A stretch of DNA of 64,000 nucleotides from Paenibacillus sp. EZ-K15 (GCF_002573715.1 NZ_PDHM01000010.1:62001-126000); one strand, 5' to 3'. Numbered from the stretch's first letter, positions 34,083 to 43,774 are shown. Numbers and translations: made by a program. Notes: generated by a model from the letters alone, not told the origin.

Positions 34083-34814
34083 GTGGATGTATTGCAGTCT
34101 GGCTTGTTTTCGGATTTTACATGGAGCCACAGCCATGTATTCGCTGGGGGCACTAGTCAGGTCTTTCTGCTGATCGAGTGGAGGGCTGGTGTGTTAAAGC
34201 AAAAAACGCAGTTCCATGGCTTTAATCAGTGCATGGCTGAAGATGTCCAGCTACACCTTCAATTAGGGGAACGCGTTCAAGTGGAGCGTATGTATGGATG
34301 CCATGGTGAGATATTGAATGATCGTAACATTTCGTTGTCTTTAGGCTCTTTGTCGGAAGGGAGATCCAAACAGTTGGTTCTTGAGCTAAGTGTCGGAGCT
34401 AGGCAATCGGGGGTGTATCCCATTATTACCGCTCTATGGACATATATGGATGTACAGAAGCGGAAGGTGGTTTTGCAGCCGTCCCGAACGATTCCGCTTC
34501 AATTCAGCAATCATACGGCATTGAAATACCGAAGGGCAGATTATCGTGTGGAGAAGGTGCTGAAATTATACCAGAATGCTTCCATTCTGGAGCAGGCTAG
34601 AGGAGAGCTGGAACGGGGAAAGCTGGCTCGAGGGGAAGGAATGATTCGTAGACAGGCAGATGAGATGCTTTTATACGCAATCCGATTTCGAGATGCGGAT
34701 TATTTGAAGGAGGCAGAGACCCTTTATCAACTAATTGGTTTGTATCTGGATACATATCGGCAATTTTCTTCTGAAAATGCGAATAGGAAGAGGGACTTTA
34801 GACTTAAAAATTAA
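34083..34814 (+). CDS. Protein resembling the C-terminal half of bacterial VWA-domain proteins
   Basis: A 243-aa soluble protein. Residues about 50-145 form a beta-sandwich-like stretch (AEDVQLHLQLGERVQVERMY; LGSLSEGRSKQLVLELSV), and about 160-235 a helical hairpin. This order matches the part that follows the von Willebrand A domain in VWA proteins (the batA-like and Ca-activated family), yet no MIDAS DxSxS motif is present. Either the gene lost its VWA domain or this is a stand-alone family. It starts with GTG after GAGGAA. The function is unknown. Confidence 0.55.
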   Translation: MDVLQSGLFSDFTWSHSHVFAGGTSQVFLLIEWRAGVLKQKTQFHGFNQCMAEDVQLHLQLGERVQVERMYGCHGEILNDRNISLSLGSLSEGRSKQLVLELSVGARQSGVYPIITALWTYMDVQKRKVVLQPSRTIPLQFSNHTALKYRRADYRVEKVLKLYQNASILEQARGELERGKLARGEGMIRRQADEMLLYAIRFRDADYLKEAETLYQLIGLYLDTYRQFSSENANRKRDFRLKN

Positions 34815-34928
34815 CTAGGAATGAAGAATCTGTATATAAAAAAGGAAAAATGATTTCAGGGTCGAATGTACTATTTAGCAGTCAAGAAAAATATGTCTAA
34901 TTTACTAGAAAGATAGGGAGAATGCCAT

Positions 34929-35327
34929 ATGACAGACCGACTGATCCGACTAATGAGAATCATTACCCTTGTACAAGCAAGACCAGGTATACTGGCTCGC
35001 GAGCTAGCCGAACGTTGTGGAACCAGCGAAAGAACCATTTATCGGGATATGGATGCCCTCAGCGCCATGCATATTCCCATCACTCACCAAGGCCGAGGCC
35101 GAGGCTACACATTTATCGGGCATTTTGCAATGTACCCGCTTGGTTTAACGGAAGAGGAGGTACAGGCGTTATTTAAACTGTTGACCATATTGGAACAAAT
35201 TAAGCCGATGCTGCCCGATGAATTTGAAAGCGCTTATGAGAAGGTATTGGCTGCTGTATATAAGCAAAGCGCGGAAAAAGCTGAAATTCAGGCCGGGGAC
35301 CGGGATGAATCCTCCACCGGTTTATAA
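34929..35327 (+). CDS. Short HTH regulator, DeoR/YafY-type, lacking the WYL domain
   Basis: A 132-aa protein. Residues 1-62 form an HTH_11 winged helix (ELAERCGTSERTIYRDMDAL, then the RGRGYTF wing), the N-terminus of YafY-family regulators. The effector-binding WYL domain of the usual 300-aa proteins is absent; only its first helix remains (LGLTEEEVQALFKLLTILE), with a short acidic end. The stop is followed by a proper terminator, so it may be a stable short form. GGGAGA precedes ATG 34929. Confidence 0.72.
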   Translation: MTDRLIRLMRIITLVQARPGILARELAERCGTSERTIYRDMDALSAMHIPITHQGRGRGYTFIGHFAMYPLGLTEEEVQALFKLLTILEQIKPMLPDEFESAYEKVLAAVYKQSAEKAEIQAGDRDESSTGL

Positions 35328-35351
35328 CGGTTCCACTACATGTAACAATTA

Positions 35352-35401
35352 AACCTCGAACGAAAGGACACATTTTCATGTGACTATCGTCGAGGTTTTT
35401 A
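35352..35401 (+). terminator. Rho-independent terminator
   Basis: AACCTCGA pairs with TCGAGGTT with an inner CACAT/ATGTG hairpin, followed by T5. Confidence 0.75.
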
Positions 35402-35652
35402 TCAGTTTATGAGGAATTAACCATTCTCATGTGGAGATGCGAATGTAGTAGTGAATTAGAATCAGGATAGGAATATTATACCAAAATAGATGATTATATG
35501 ATAATATAACTATAATTTCTCTCATCCATCCAAAAATGTAATTGATGTGCAATTATGAGAGACGGCGGTAGATGTCCCTAAGCAAGGGCGTAGGAAGGAG
35601 ATATGGAGCAATGGCATAGGTTTTATTCCACAACTTGTATAGGAGGATATTC
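35402..35652 (+). other. AT-rich leader region of the SLH protein gene
   Basis: A 250-bp stretch without a gene. It starts AT-rich, with several TATAAT-like elements (ATATAACTATAAT near 35500). From 35560 it has a GC-richer block with a small hairpin CCCT-aagca-AGGG (35576-35588) and AAGGAG. The block could be a structured leader, but I cannot match it to a known riboswitch. Confidence 0.35.
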
Positions 35653-36852
35653 ATGAAGAAGATCTCGATCAGTGTATTAACGGTATTGTCTCTGTTTGTC
35701 GGAAGCTTCTATCTGAACACGGTGGAGGCAGCGCAAGAGAGCAACGCAGACAAAATGGCGGAGTCTCGTGAGACGAAGACGAGCCATTTTACGGATATTC
35801 AAGGCCACTGGGCCCAGGCAGCTATTCAAGATGCAATACAACGAGGTTATGCCGATGGTTATCCAGATAAAAGATTCCTGCCTAACAAACAGGTAACCCG
35901 AGCGGAATTTATTAAAATGGCGGTTTCAGCTATGGATATTGAGGTGGCTTCCTTAAGTTCAGGTTCCTGGTATGCTCCTTACGTGGCTGCCGCAGAATCG
36001 GCAGGAATCTATAAGGCCGGCGATTTCGGAAACAGTAACTTGACGGAACGAATGACGCGTGAAGAGATGGCTAAGCTAGTGGTAAAAGCGCTGGGATATA
36101 AGGATGTGGAGGACAAGCAGTGGATGTATCTTGCCTCTAAGGACGGCATCATATCGGGGACCGCGCCTGGCGTAATATCGCCTACGGGCACTACGACAAG
36201 GGCTCAGGCCATTGCGGTTATAGAGCGTTTGCTTCAGGTAAAGAGCGGCAAGACGCTCCCCATTGATAACTATGCTGTAGCTGCGGCTGAAGTGTATTGG
36301 CATAAGACGAATATTTTCTCGGTGGCACCGGAGATTTTTAATGGGCCGGATAACAAAAATAATACTGGGATTAAATCTTGGAAAGTCTCGAATTTGAAGT
36401 TCGAGGGAAAAGACGGTACCACTATACAAGTTGAAGATCTTCTAGCAATTGATTGGAATGACCCAAGAGATCCAAATAGGAAATTACTTCCGACAAAAAA
36501 TAAACTTTCATATAGAACAAATAGTGGGGGGTGGGCAAAATTTTCCGATGATCTCAAATGTTACGTTATCATTGTTAATGCTCGTATAGTAATTAACAAA
36601 AATCCAAAAGGATATCCTATAACGGATCGTGTAAATCTTCACATTCATGGTTACAATGGTGTGCCGACTGGAAATAGTCTCATAGTGCCTTCAGTTATTG
36701 AATCAAGTGATTCGAGCAAAAAGATATACGGGCTAGTAATTCCAAAAGAGAAATTTAGTACAGATGGATCTATCAGAGTTTCCATAGAGTCTATTTCAGC
36801 AGGGGCACCGATCATAAGTCAAGTCCTTTCCAGATCAATATTGATTAGGTAG
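35653..36852 (+). CDS. S-layer homology (SLH) domain protein
   Basis: A 399-aa exported protein with a signal peptide (1-26, ending VEA) and three SLH repeats. They lie at about residues 45-95 (HFTDIQGHWAQAAIQDAI), 100-150 (WYAPYVAAAESAGIY) and 160-205 (WMYLASKDGIISG). SLH trimers bind pyruvylated secondary wall polymer, so the protein coats the peptidoglycan. The remaining 190 residues are beta-rich and unrecognised. AGGAGG precedes ATG 35653. The base composition turns AT-rich from about 36.3 kb, unlike the SLH part. It is followed after 11 bases by a large secreted protein, probably its partner. Confidence 0.9.
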   Translation: MKKISISVLTVLSLFVGSFYLNTVEAAQESNADKMAESRETKTSHFTDIQGHWAQAAIQDAIQRGYADGYPDKRFLPNKQVTRAEFIKMAVSAMDIEVASLSSGSWYAPYVAAAESAGIYKAGDFGNSNLTERMTREEMAKLVVKALGYKDVEDKQWMYLASKDGIISGTAPGVISPTGTTTRAQAIAVIERLLQVKSGKTLPIDNYAVAAAEVYWHKTNIFSVAPEIFNGPDNKNNTGIKSWKVSNLKFEGKDGTTIQVEDLLAIDWNDPRDPNRKLLPTKNKLSYRTNSGGWAKFSDDLKCYVIIVNARIVINKNPKGYPITDRVNLHIHGYNGVPTGNSLIVPSVIESSDSSKKIYGLVIPKEKFSTDGSIRVSIESISAGAPIISQVLSRSILIR

Positions 36853-36863
36853 GAGGACTTTTG

Positions 36864-39800
36864 ATGTCACGAACTCTTTCGTTATTGATGTCATTTATTT
36901 TGTTTATTAATATTATTCTTTTTTATCCAAATATAATTGATGCAGCAGGGGATATAACAGAGGATATCACTTACGAAATGGTGAAAGATCCTGATGATTA
37001 TGAGTATGGCGGTTATTTGTTTTCGGATAAAAAGCAGTTAACCACGAAGCCGATCTCTGTCAAAGTCCCGGACGGAAAAATAATAAAAAAATTAGAGTGG
37101 ATCGATAAGAGCACAGGTGCAACCATTCGTTCATTTGCAGGTTTTACACCAGGCGAGAATAAATGGGATGATGAAACTGATACTTTAAGTGGTACTAAAA
37201 CAAAGGTCCGATCGGAAGAAAATACGAATTATGGTGGGGTCTATTATTGGGATCGCTGGTCCATTTTTGATGCAGGTAATTGGTACGGGAAACATTGGAG
37301 AGCCTCTGGAGGTACTGTAAGTAAGAGAGACAGTAGAGGTTGTGATGACTCAGCTGCAACTGAAAGTGTTCAGGGCAATGCACTTCCGAAATATCCAAAC
37401 TGCACAGATGATGCGCTTGAGGCAAAGATCCCTCGAACTAAAGCGTTTTATGTTATTGACGCTAACTCCCCCTTCTATAATCTATGGATTAAAGATGGTG
37501 GGATTTCAAAAGAAGAAGTTGAGGCCACGAACGTTAGGGTTGATAGGAACTCATTAATTGTTAGCGGTGGTGTTCCTACGGATACAGGGTATGCTGATGC
37601 AAGTACTTTGCCAAGGTCAGGGGCACTTGCAAATGTTACGGATTTAAATCTAATAACCATCAATTTTAGTCAAACATTTAATAATGATAAATATAATCAT
37701 TATTGGGCAAATCCTGGTGCCAAACAGGTATTTTATTTCAATAAGTTTTATGCGGATTTTACAACTTACACTTACGTCTACAAAGACAAACTCCTTCGAG
37801 CCACCTTTGCAGATGGAACATCAGGCTTAGAAATCACAGGCGCGACGTGCGTGCCACCGTCGGGTACTATTCAGCTCACAGCGAAATTAACGAAGGTGGA
37901 CGGAAGTACATACAATCTGCAAAGACACGACAAGTTGACATGGCGAAGCTCGGATAGCAGTGTCATGACTATCAATGCTTCAGGTGTAGTGACAGCCGTA
38001 GCAACGACGGGGCAAGCGACGATTACGGCTCATTTTAAAGATACGGCCCAGGCACTGGATGAAACCGACGATACCTCGATTCAGGTTGGGACAGGCTCGT
38101 CTTGCGGGAACACAGGTGGAGGAGATCCGGGTGGCTTACCCAACACATGCGGAATCCAAATCGGTGCGGCGAGAAAGGGAACCGTTACATCGCATACGGT
38201 TATGGACCCCGTGGCAACGGGCGTAATTAAGGCGGACAATCGAGACTCTGAAAAGTTTGATGTTCTGGACGGGATACCGACTTCGGAATCCCTGTACGTC
38301 AATGTGTTTGGACTCAATTATCTGTACAAGAACCAATGGGCGAACATGTTGGGGGACATCACCTACACCGTCCCCGTCAAGAAGACGTACATTCTCACCT
38401 GGACGATACCGGGTGAACCAAGCTCGGGTCCGGATGATCCCGGTACGCCAGATGAACCCATGGAAGAAGAGGTTCAGGTAGAAGAACAAGTTACGATAAC
38501 CAGGCCGTATTCCTACTGGCAAATCGATAACCTGGAGGTTTATAAGTTAGCCAAAACAACCGTTAGCAATTATGCATTACCTAGTGGTGCAGTGAGCCTT
38601 ACTCCAACCGGTTACACCCCTCCTGTCCTTACATCCGATCATAGCGCGAACGTTGACGATCATGTGGAGCCTGCGTCATGCGAAGAAGTGGATTTAGGGA
38701 CAGAAACCGTTTCAGGCGGTTCGAGCAGGCCAGCAGTACCGACAACGGATTTTACATCCGTAGCGGAGTCGGCTGTAGGTCAAAACCAAGTGAAAAACGA
38801 TAGAGTCCTGTTTAACGGATCTACCGTAATGAGTGACAGTTGGGCGCAAGGGACGGCACCAACACCAGGGATCATTCCTCCGGCTGCGACGATTCAAAGA
38901 GACGTCCTATACGGCAGAAACTATCTCATTAGCAATACGTTATTGAATAAAGCGAATACGACGAGCACAGGGACGATTGATTATGATCTCATACCCGGCA
39001 ACATTAATGGCGGGTCTAATCAATCATTTCCGGTCAATGCCATTAACACCGTCACTGTCCATACGCCGGTAGTCAATTATTCCTCGGTGACGGATGATCA
39101 GGCCCACAATCAGAAGACGACCCCGAACCCGAACCGGTCTGCGTTCATCTTGGATCGACCGTTTACGGTACGTATTCCTACCTCGGGTCAGCATCGGAAT
39201 ATCCAGGGATACGGAGATCGAGACTATGCGAAATATGTAAGATCGAAGCAGGTCTATTTTCCGTTCGATGTCTACAGCAGCGACAGAAGCACCTTTTATC
39301 CCAAAGACACCTGGATCACAATCCCGACGGCTCAGCTGGACACGGAGTTTTTCCTGCCGGTATGGGTGGATGAGGGCGATTATCAGGTATACTTCCGTAC
39401 GATTGCGGAGAACGCTCCTTCCGACTTTACGACACAGCCCAGCGCGAACCTGGATTTGGCTCACCATGTGGCTACGGATATTGAACCGGTTGAAGTGATC
39501 GGGCGCGTATTTGATTTCCATATCACGGATATTGCCGATTATAACTGGGAGACGGTCTTCCGCAAACAAAAAGGAAATGCGGCATTAACCGGCGCATCCT
39601 ATTGGACAGGACTTCGCGATATTGACGGCGGTGCACGCGGGAACTCGCTGCCGTACACACTTCCCATCGCACCGGGCAAGCATCCGGCAAAGGGATATAA
39701 GAATGCGGCCGTAAAGACAGGCTACCATTTCAAATTCGATTTGAAGACGAAGGGCAATATGTTTGGTGCACAAGACGGCATTTCAATTACACCGAGTTTT

Positions 39801-40526
39801 TACTTCGTGAATCAAGACGGCAGCGGACGGCAGCCCGTTGATCTGTATTACCACAGCGGAAATCGAAAGTTCATTCGGATCGGTTCCCCGCAAGACACGG
39901 AGAAGCGTTATGTCATTCTGAATGAAAGGCTGCGCAATGTTCCGCAAGACGAGCTGCAGGATACCGCTTCGTATGGGTACAACCATGGCGGAGCCCCGGC
40001 GGGAATGTCCGCGGCAGCCTATATGAAGCAGTACTTGGAGAAGATCAGCAAGAGTAAGACGTGGGTAGGGAGGCTCGACTGGATGCTGCTACCATTCGAA
40101 ATACGCACACTGATCGGCCCGAAGTCAGGATTGCCTGCCTCCGTTGACACGGAGCGGGCCAACGCGGCTGTTCAGCGCTGGTATGGTGAATACAGTCTTC
40201 CTGCCGAGGTGTACGTGGTGAAAAAAGGGACCGACCTGGCCGCATATGGACGGACGAACCGACTGGACGAGAAATCCCCGATTTTTCTGAAAAAAGGGTA
40301 TATCGTGGTCAATTTCAATATCGAGACGATCCGGGAGGGCAATACAGCCAAACCTCATCTGCAGTACATTCATGGCCCACTCATGAATCAATGGCAGCTT
40401 GAAGGGTACAGTCGCACGTATAAAGATCCGTATGGTAAGCGGTTTTCTCTGATGGACGGGGATGTCATATTCTATCATGCCGATCAGTCCAGTAAAGGGG
40501 ATTTTAAGTCCCAGGTACCTCATTAA
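36864..40526 (+). CDS. Large secreted protein with a BIG2-like domain
   Basis: A 1220-aa exported protein with a signal peptide (about 1-27). The N-terminal 300 residues are unique and AT-rich. A bacterial Ig-like (BIG2) domain covers about 318-410 (LTWRSSDSSVMTINASGVVT), and a Gly-rich linker with a PNTC motif follows. About 750 beta-rich residues then resemble a Paenibacillus-specific family (I believe DUF5704, unverified). An acidic Pro/Gly linker (DDPGTPDEPMEEE) lies near residue 530. There is no sorting signal or SLH repeat, so the upstream SLH protein may tether it. AGGAGG precedes ATG 36864. Confidence 0.8.
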   Translation: MSRTLSLLMSFILFINIILFYPNIIDAAGDITEDITYEMVKDPDDYEYGGYLFSDKKQLTTKPISVKVPDGKIIKKLEWIDKSTGATIRSFAGFTPGENKWDDETDTLSGTKTKVRSEENTNYGGVYYWDRWSIFDAGNWYGKHWRASGGTVSKRDSRGCDDSAATESVQGNALPKYPNCTDDALEAKIPRTKAFYVIDANSPFYNLWIKDGGISKEEVEATNVRVDRNSLIVSGGVPTDTGYADASTLPRSGALANVTDLNLITINFSQTFNNDKYNHYWANPGAKQVFYFNKFYADFTTYTYVYKDKLLRATFADGTSGLEITGATCVPPSGTIQLTAKLTKVDGSTYNLQRHDKLTWRSSDSSVMTINASGVVTAVATTGQATITAHFKDTAQALDETDDTSIQVGTGSSCGNTGGGDPGGLPNTCGIQIGAARKGTVTSHTVMDPVATGVIKADNRDSEKFDVLDGIPTSESLYVNVFGLNYLYKNQWANMLGDITYTVPVKKTYILTWTIPGEPSSGPDDPGTPDEPMEEEVQVEEQVTITRPYSYWQIDNLEVYKLAKTTVSNYALPSGAVSLTPTGYTPPVLTSDHSANVDDHVEPASCEEVDLGTETVSGGSSRPAVPTTDFTSVAESAVGQNQVKNDRVLFNGSTVMSDSWAQGTAPTPGIIPPAATIQRDVLYGRNYLISNTLLNKANTTSTGTIDYDLIPGNINGGSNQSFPVNAINTVTVHTPVVNYSSVTDDQAHNQKTTPNPNRSAFILDRPFTVRIPTSGQHRNIQGYGDRDYAKYVRSKQVYFPFDVYSSDRSTFYPKDTWITIPTAQLDTEFFLPVWVDEGDYQVYFRTIAENAPSDFTTQPSANLDLAHHVATDIEPVEVIGRVFDFHITDIADYNWETVFRKQKGNAALTGASYWTGLRDIDGGARGNSLPYTLPIAPGKHPAKGYKNAAVKTGYHFKFDLKTKGNMFGAQDGISITPSFYFVNQDGSGRQPVDLYYHSGNRKFIRIGSPQDTEKRYVILNERLRNVPQDELQDTASYGYNHGGAPAGMSAAAYMKQYLEKISKSKTWVGRLDWMLLPFEIRTLIGPKSGLPASVDTERANAAVQRWYGEYSLPAEVYVVKKGTDLAAYGRTNRLDEKSPIFLKKGYIVVNFNIETIREGNTAKPHLQYIHGPLMNQWQLEGYSRTYKDPYGKRFSLMDGDVIFYHADQSSKGDFKSQVPH

Positions 40527-40532
40527 AATCGT

Positions 40533-40577
40533 AAAAAACCAGCCTCTCCCTGATTTCAGGAAGAGGCTGGTTTTTGT
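40533..40577. terminator. Bidirectional terminator
   Basis: AAAACCAGCCTCT pairs with AGAGGCTGGTTTT, with A and T runs on both sides, between the large secreted protein and the minus-strand YheC/D gene. Confidence 0.88.
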
Positions 40578-40580
40578 CAT

Positions 40581-41684
40581 TCAATAATGCGGCCAGACAC
40601 CGTTATCATAGAGATAACGGGCAAAGGCCATTGGATTGTGGTATGAGCATTTCCATGCATCTGCCATACCAGCCTCCAAAAAACCATAACGTTGATCGCA
40701 GCCATTGCATTCAATGAAATAGAGCCTTCCATCCTCAGTAATGCCAATATCCATTCCAAAATCAGCTGCAAACGGAATAAACAAGGACAGCGTTTTGGCG
40801 ATGTGGAGGGAAAACTCAGCGATTCTTTCTATGGTTGGCCCGACAGGCACACCAGGCAAACAGCGGGATAATATGTCCGGTACCCGATAAGCTGAGCCGC
40901 CTTGAGCAATGTTGGAGACGAACGTTCGTGGGGCAGATGTTTTTGCAAACATGCCGGCGACCTCCCAGCGCCCGCTTCCCCCGCGCTGAACGGTAACTCT
41001 GATATCAAAGGGGCGGTCATCATATTCGGCAAGTGGAATGCGCTGCTGTACAAGGAATGGAGCTTTCCTGATCCGCTGATAGATCAGGGGATGGAGCTTT
41101 CCGGGCGGCAAGGTAACCGTTCTCCAACCCTTGGCCGATGGTGATGAGCGGGAGTAAGTGAATTGACTGCGCAGAGAGTTACCTTTCAATCGCATAATAC
41201 CAACCCCGATGCTTCCATTGCATGGCTTTAGAACGAGATCCCCGTGCTGACTAAGCATGGAGTGAATCGAGGCGGGGGTAGCTTTAACCGTATGAGGCAG
41301 GGATGGTGATATCCCCTGGTCCTGCTCCAGCATATGATGTATGACGTTTTTACCGTAGCGTGTACGTCCGTTATAAACAAATATCCCGCGATTGATTAGT
41401 TGATCAATCAGCGCCTGCTCCTGTTTTTTATGATAAATAGCTCGCATATGAACAACACGCGGGATGGGAATATGCACTCGTGAATATCCAGCTGGAGCCG
41501 GAATATAACCAGTCACCTTTCCAGTCTCTAGTGAAATATGATGAATGGTAAAAAAACAAGGAATCAACCCGTTCACGGCAGCAGCTTCTTCATAATTGGT
41601 CAGTGATTCAGTACCGATTTCCCCGCTGGAAATTCTGCGATACGTATTGTTGTTGAGTAGAATGCCGACATATTCCAGATGCAT
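40581..41684 (-). CDS. YheC/YheD family ATP-grasp protein, endospore coat-associated
   Basis: A 367-aa protein of the YheC/YheD family. An N-terminal domain (1-100) is followed by an ATP-grasp fold (KPCNGSIGVGIMRL as the phosphate-binding loop, then FDIRVTVQR and DIGITEDGRLYFIECNG with the metal-binding acidic residues). ATP-grasp enzymes join a carboxylate to an amine, and Bacillus YheC/D are coat-associated. ATG 41684 (6 bases after AAGGAGG) is preferred over ATG 41690. It lies divergent from the CotSA-like gene at the edge of the spore-surface cluster. Confidence 0.85.
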   Translation of the reverse strand: MHLEYVGILLNNNTYRRISSGEIGTESLTNYEEAAAVNGLIPCFFTIHHISLETGKVTGYIPAPAGYSRVHIPIPRVVHMRAIYHKKQEQALIDQLINRGIFVYNGRTRYGKNVIHHMLEQDQGISPSLPHTVKATPASIHSMLSQHGDLVLKPCNGSIGVGIMRLKGNSLRSQFTYSRSSPSAKGWRTVTLPPGKLHPLIYQRIRKAPFLVQQRIPLAEYDDRPFDIRVTVQRGGSGRWEVAGMFAKTSAPRTFVSNIAQGGSAYRVPDILSRCLPGVPVGPTIERIAEFSLHIAKTLSLFIPFAADFGMDIGITEDGRLYFIECNGCDQRYGFLEAGMADAWKCSYHNPMAFARYLYDNGVWPHY

Positions 41685-41728
41685 GGCCATCCTCCTTGTT
41701 ACCACAGATCATGTAGTCTTTGTACCAC

Positions 41729-41736
41729 ATCGTATG
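41729..41736 (-). promoter_or_regulatory. Sporulation-type -10 for the YheC/D gene
   Basis: On minus, CATACGAT matches the sigmaE -10 (CATACAnT) in 6 of 7 defined positions, and CATACGATG matches the sigmaK -10 in 8 of 9. No clear -35 is visible. Confidence 0.3.
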
Positions 41737-41790
41737 CATGAGAAAGATTGTCCCGGATGGACGGGTGTCGCCCGTGGTTGGCCTATTCTT

Positions 41791-41827
41791 TACCGGATAT
41801 TAGTCACCAATAGACCCTGATCCGGTA
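41791..41827. repeat. Inverted repeat in the divergent intergenic region
   Basis: TACCGGAT (41791-41798) and ATCCGGTA (41820-41827) are perfect complements 21 bases apart, in the 290-bp gap between the YheC/D and CotSA-like genes. It may be a regulator site for either side. Confidence 0.4.
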
Positions 41828-41974
41828 TATGTTAAGGTATCAGACCATACAAATGACAGGTATGCGCTTTTTTTGAATATGGCAACGAAACACTACTGGT
41901 ACAAGGGGATGGATACCTTTGATATATCAGCAGGTGTTTTTCATATAGATAAGATGTGAGAAGGATGTGGAGTT

Positions 41975-43120
41975 ATGGGTTTGCGGAAGGTGGCGGTTGT
42001 GACGCCGGGATCGTTTGTTATTCCATCGGGGAGGAGCAGCTCCGTCGAGCGGGTAGTGGAGCAGACCATTCCATTGGCACAGGGTACCATGGATGTACGC
42101 ATATTCGGAGTGCTGGGAAAAGGGCTCCCTTCAAAAGACACGATTAACGGCGTTCCGTGCTACCGCCTGCCATCTGGTACGAATTATTATCCTTCCTTGC
42201 TGCGGAGACTTCAGAAGTGGAGACCGGATATTATTGAAGTTCACAATCGGCCGCTGCTGGCCCAGCGCCTCAAAATGCATCTGCCGGATGTGAAAGTCGT
42301 ACTTAATCTTCATTCCAATACATTTATTATGCCTCCATATATGAGCGAGCAGCGCTTTGGGAACATTGCCCGCTGGATGGACGGCATTGTGGTAAACAGC
42401 CGTTTTCTACTGGAGGATATTACTTCAAGACATGCTTGGCTTTTGGAGAAGATCACGATTAATCATCTTGGTGTTAGTCTTGATCATTTTACTCCGGCAT
42501 TCAGCCCTGCTGCCAAGGCACTAAAAGAGGCAAAACTTGCTCATTACGGATGGAGTGGACGGCGTATCATCCTGTTTGCGGGACGGCTTATCCCTGATAA
42601 GGGGGTTCACCATCTGATTGACGTACTACCACATATTATTGACAAGCATCCAGATGTTCTATTGCTTATTATCGGAAGTGCGGCTTACGGATCCGATCGG
42701 GAAACCGCCTATGTCCGGGAACTGAAAAAAGCTGCCGGGCCTTATCTGCATTGGGTATATTTTCGACCCTTTGTCCCTTATCCAGCGATTGCAGACTGGT
42801 ACTCGCTTGCTGATATTGTGGCTGTCCCCTCCGCGCCGAGGGAGGCCTTTGGACTCGTGAATGTTGAAGCCATGGCAGCTGGGGTTCCTGTCATCGCTGC
42901 GAACGCAGGGGGTATCCCGGAGATCGTGGAGAACGGTGTGACGGGTTATCTTGTTCAAAGAGATGATTTTCCTGGCGGACTCGCTGAACGGATTAACGGA
43001 TTGCTTCAAGACGAGAATCTGCGTACACAAATCGGAATGGCCGGTCGTGAAACGGTACGTCAACGTTTCAGGTGGGATCATACGGCAGAACGATGGGCTA
43101 ACCTGATGCAAACCATCTAA
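41975..43120 (+). CDS. cotSA: Glycosyltransferase family 4, CotSA-like
   Basis: A 381-aa GT-B glycosyltransferase. The N-terminal acceptor half has VAVVTPGSFVIPSGRSSSVE. The C-terminal nucleotide-sugar half has FAGRLIPDKGVHHLI, then REAFGLVNVEAMAAGVPVI with the catalytic Glu, and GGIPEIVENGVTGYLV. It resembles spore coat protein SA of Bacillus, and its neighbours (YheC/D, CotS-like kinases, CgeB) support a spore-surface glycan role. The cotSA name is by resemblance. GGAG precedes ATG 41975. Confidence 0.82.
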   Translation: MGLRKVAVVTPGSFVIPSGRSSSVERVVEQTIPLAQGTMDVRIFGVLGKGLPSKDTINGVPCYRLPSGTNYYPSLLRRLQKWRPDIIEVHNRPLLAQRLKMHLPDVKVVLNLHSNTFIMPPYMSEQRFGNIARWMDGIVVNSRFLLEDITSRHAWLLEKITINHLGVSLDHFTPAFSPAAKALKEAKLAHYGWSGRRIILFAGRLIPDKGVHHLIDVLPHIIDKHPDVLLLIIGSAAYGSDRETAYVRELKKAAGPYLHWVYFRPFVPYPAIADWYSLADIVAVPSAPREAFGLVNVEAMAAGVPVIAANAGGIPEIVENGVTGYLVQRDDFPGGLAERINGLLQDENLRTQIGMAGRETVRQRFRWDHTAERWANLMQTI

Positions 43121-43192
43121 CCGACTGTGGCAGTAGCCCTATTTCTTGAATAGGATGAATGTAACGATTAGAAGCAGAGGAGAGAGCCGACA

Positions 43193-43774
43193 GTGAACAA
43201 AGCCAGAAGGATCACCAGGATAAGAAGGGGAAGGCCCTTTCGGCGGTACGATGGCTATTATAAGAAGATGGCCATCAGAGGAACTTCCGCCAACTGGTCA
43301 GATTTAGAGAAGGATGTGATGGATCACGCCTTGACTGATGATGTAATCAGTGCTTCCCATCTGCAGCATCGTAGTGTAAGAAGTGAGGCGATTGAGGATT
43401 ATGCCATACACAGTATTCATTTGTCATCCGAATCCATCATTTCTTCCAAGCTAGCACTTGAGTCGGTTCAACCGAGTCATCTTTCATTTAATCCGGTCCA
43501 AGGGATACCTGACACACCTTTACTTCAGCAGTTTGGATATATCCCCTTTACCTTTCCCGATGAACATGAAGCGATCGAAATTACAGTACCACTTCAGACC
43601 TCTTACCAAGATGAACATTACGTAGTGGTGGCATCGTGCAATGATCCAGTGTTTCAAGCTGGCATTCGAAAACGGCAGCATGAGGAGGTGACCATCGGAA
43701 TTACACGACCAGCAGGTACGATGATTTCAGAAGGCTGGTTGTACTGGATTTCAATAGGCCGGATGGCAACATAA
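43193..43774 (+). CDS. WIAG-tail-like structural protein
   Basis: A 193-aa protein with a basic start (RRITRIRRGRPFRRYDG). About eight short repeats of the type S/A-I-x-S/D-x-x-L/I follow (about residues 55-110; VISASHLQHRSVRSEAIEDY). Then comes a beta-rich end finishing GWLYWISIGR, close to the W-I-A/S-x-G ending of WIAG-tail proteins found in Paenibacillus. These repeats resemble the left-handed or triple-stranded stalks of surface fibres. There is no signal peptide, as expected for a protein made in the mother cell and assembled on the spore. AGAGGAGAG precedes the GTG start. Confidence 0.6.
   Translation: MNKARRITRIRRGRPFRRYDGYYKKMAIRGTSANWSDLEKDVMDHALTDDVISASHLQHRSVRSEAIEDYAIHSIHLSSESIISSKLALESVQPSHLSFNPVQGIPDTPLLQQFGYIPFTFPDEHEAIEITVPLQTSYQDEHYVVVASCNDPVFQAGIRKRQHEEVTIGITRPAGTMISEGWLYWISIGRMAT

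Noticed and set aside
35560..35652. Possible riboswitch in the SLH gene leader
   Set aside because: A small hairpin and G-rich block are present, but the sequence does not fit the c-di-GMP, c-di-AMP or other aptamers that I know.
39024..39569. Long antisense frames inside the 1220-aa secreted protein
   Set aside because: They lie opposite a continuous, well-formed beta-rich coding sequence and lack ribosome sites.
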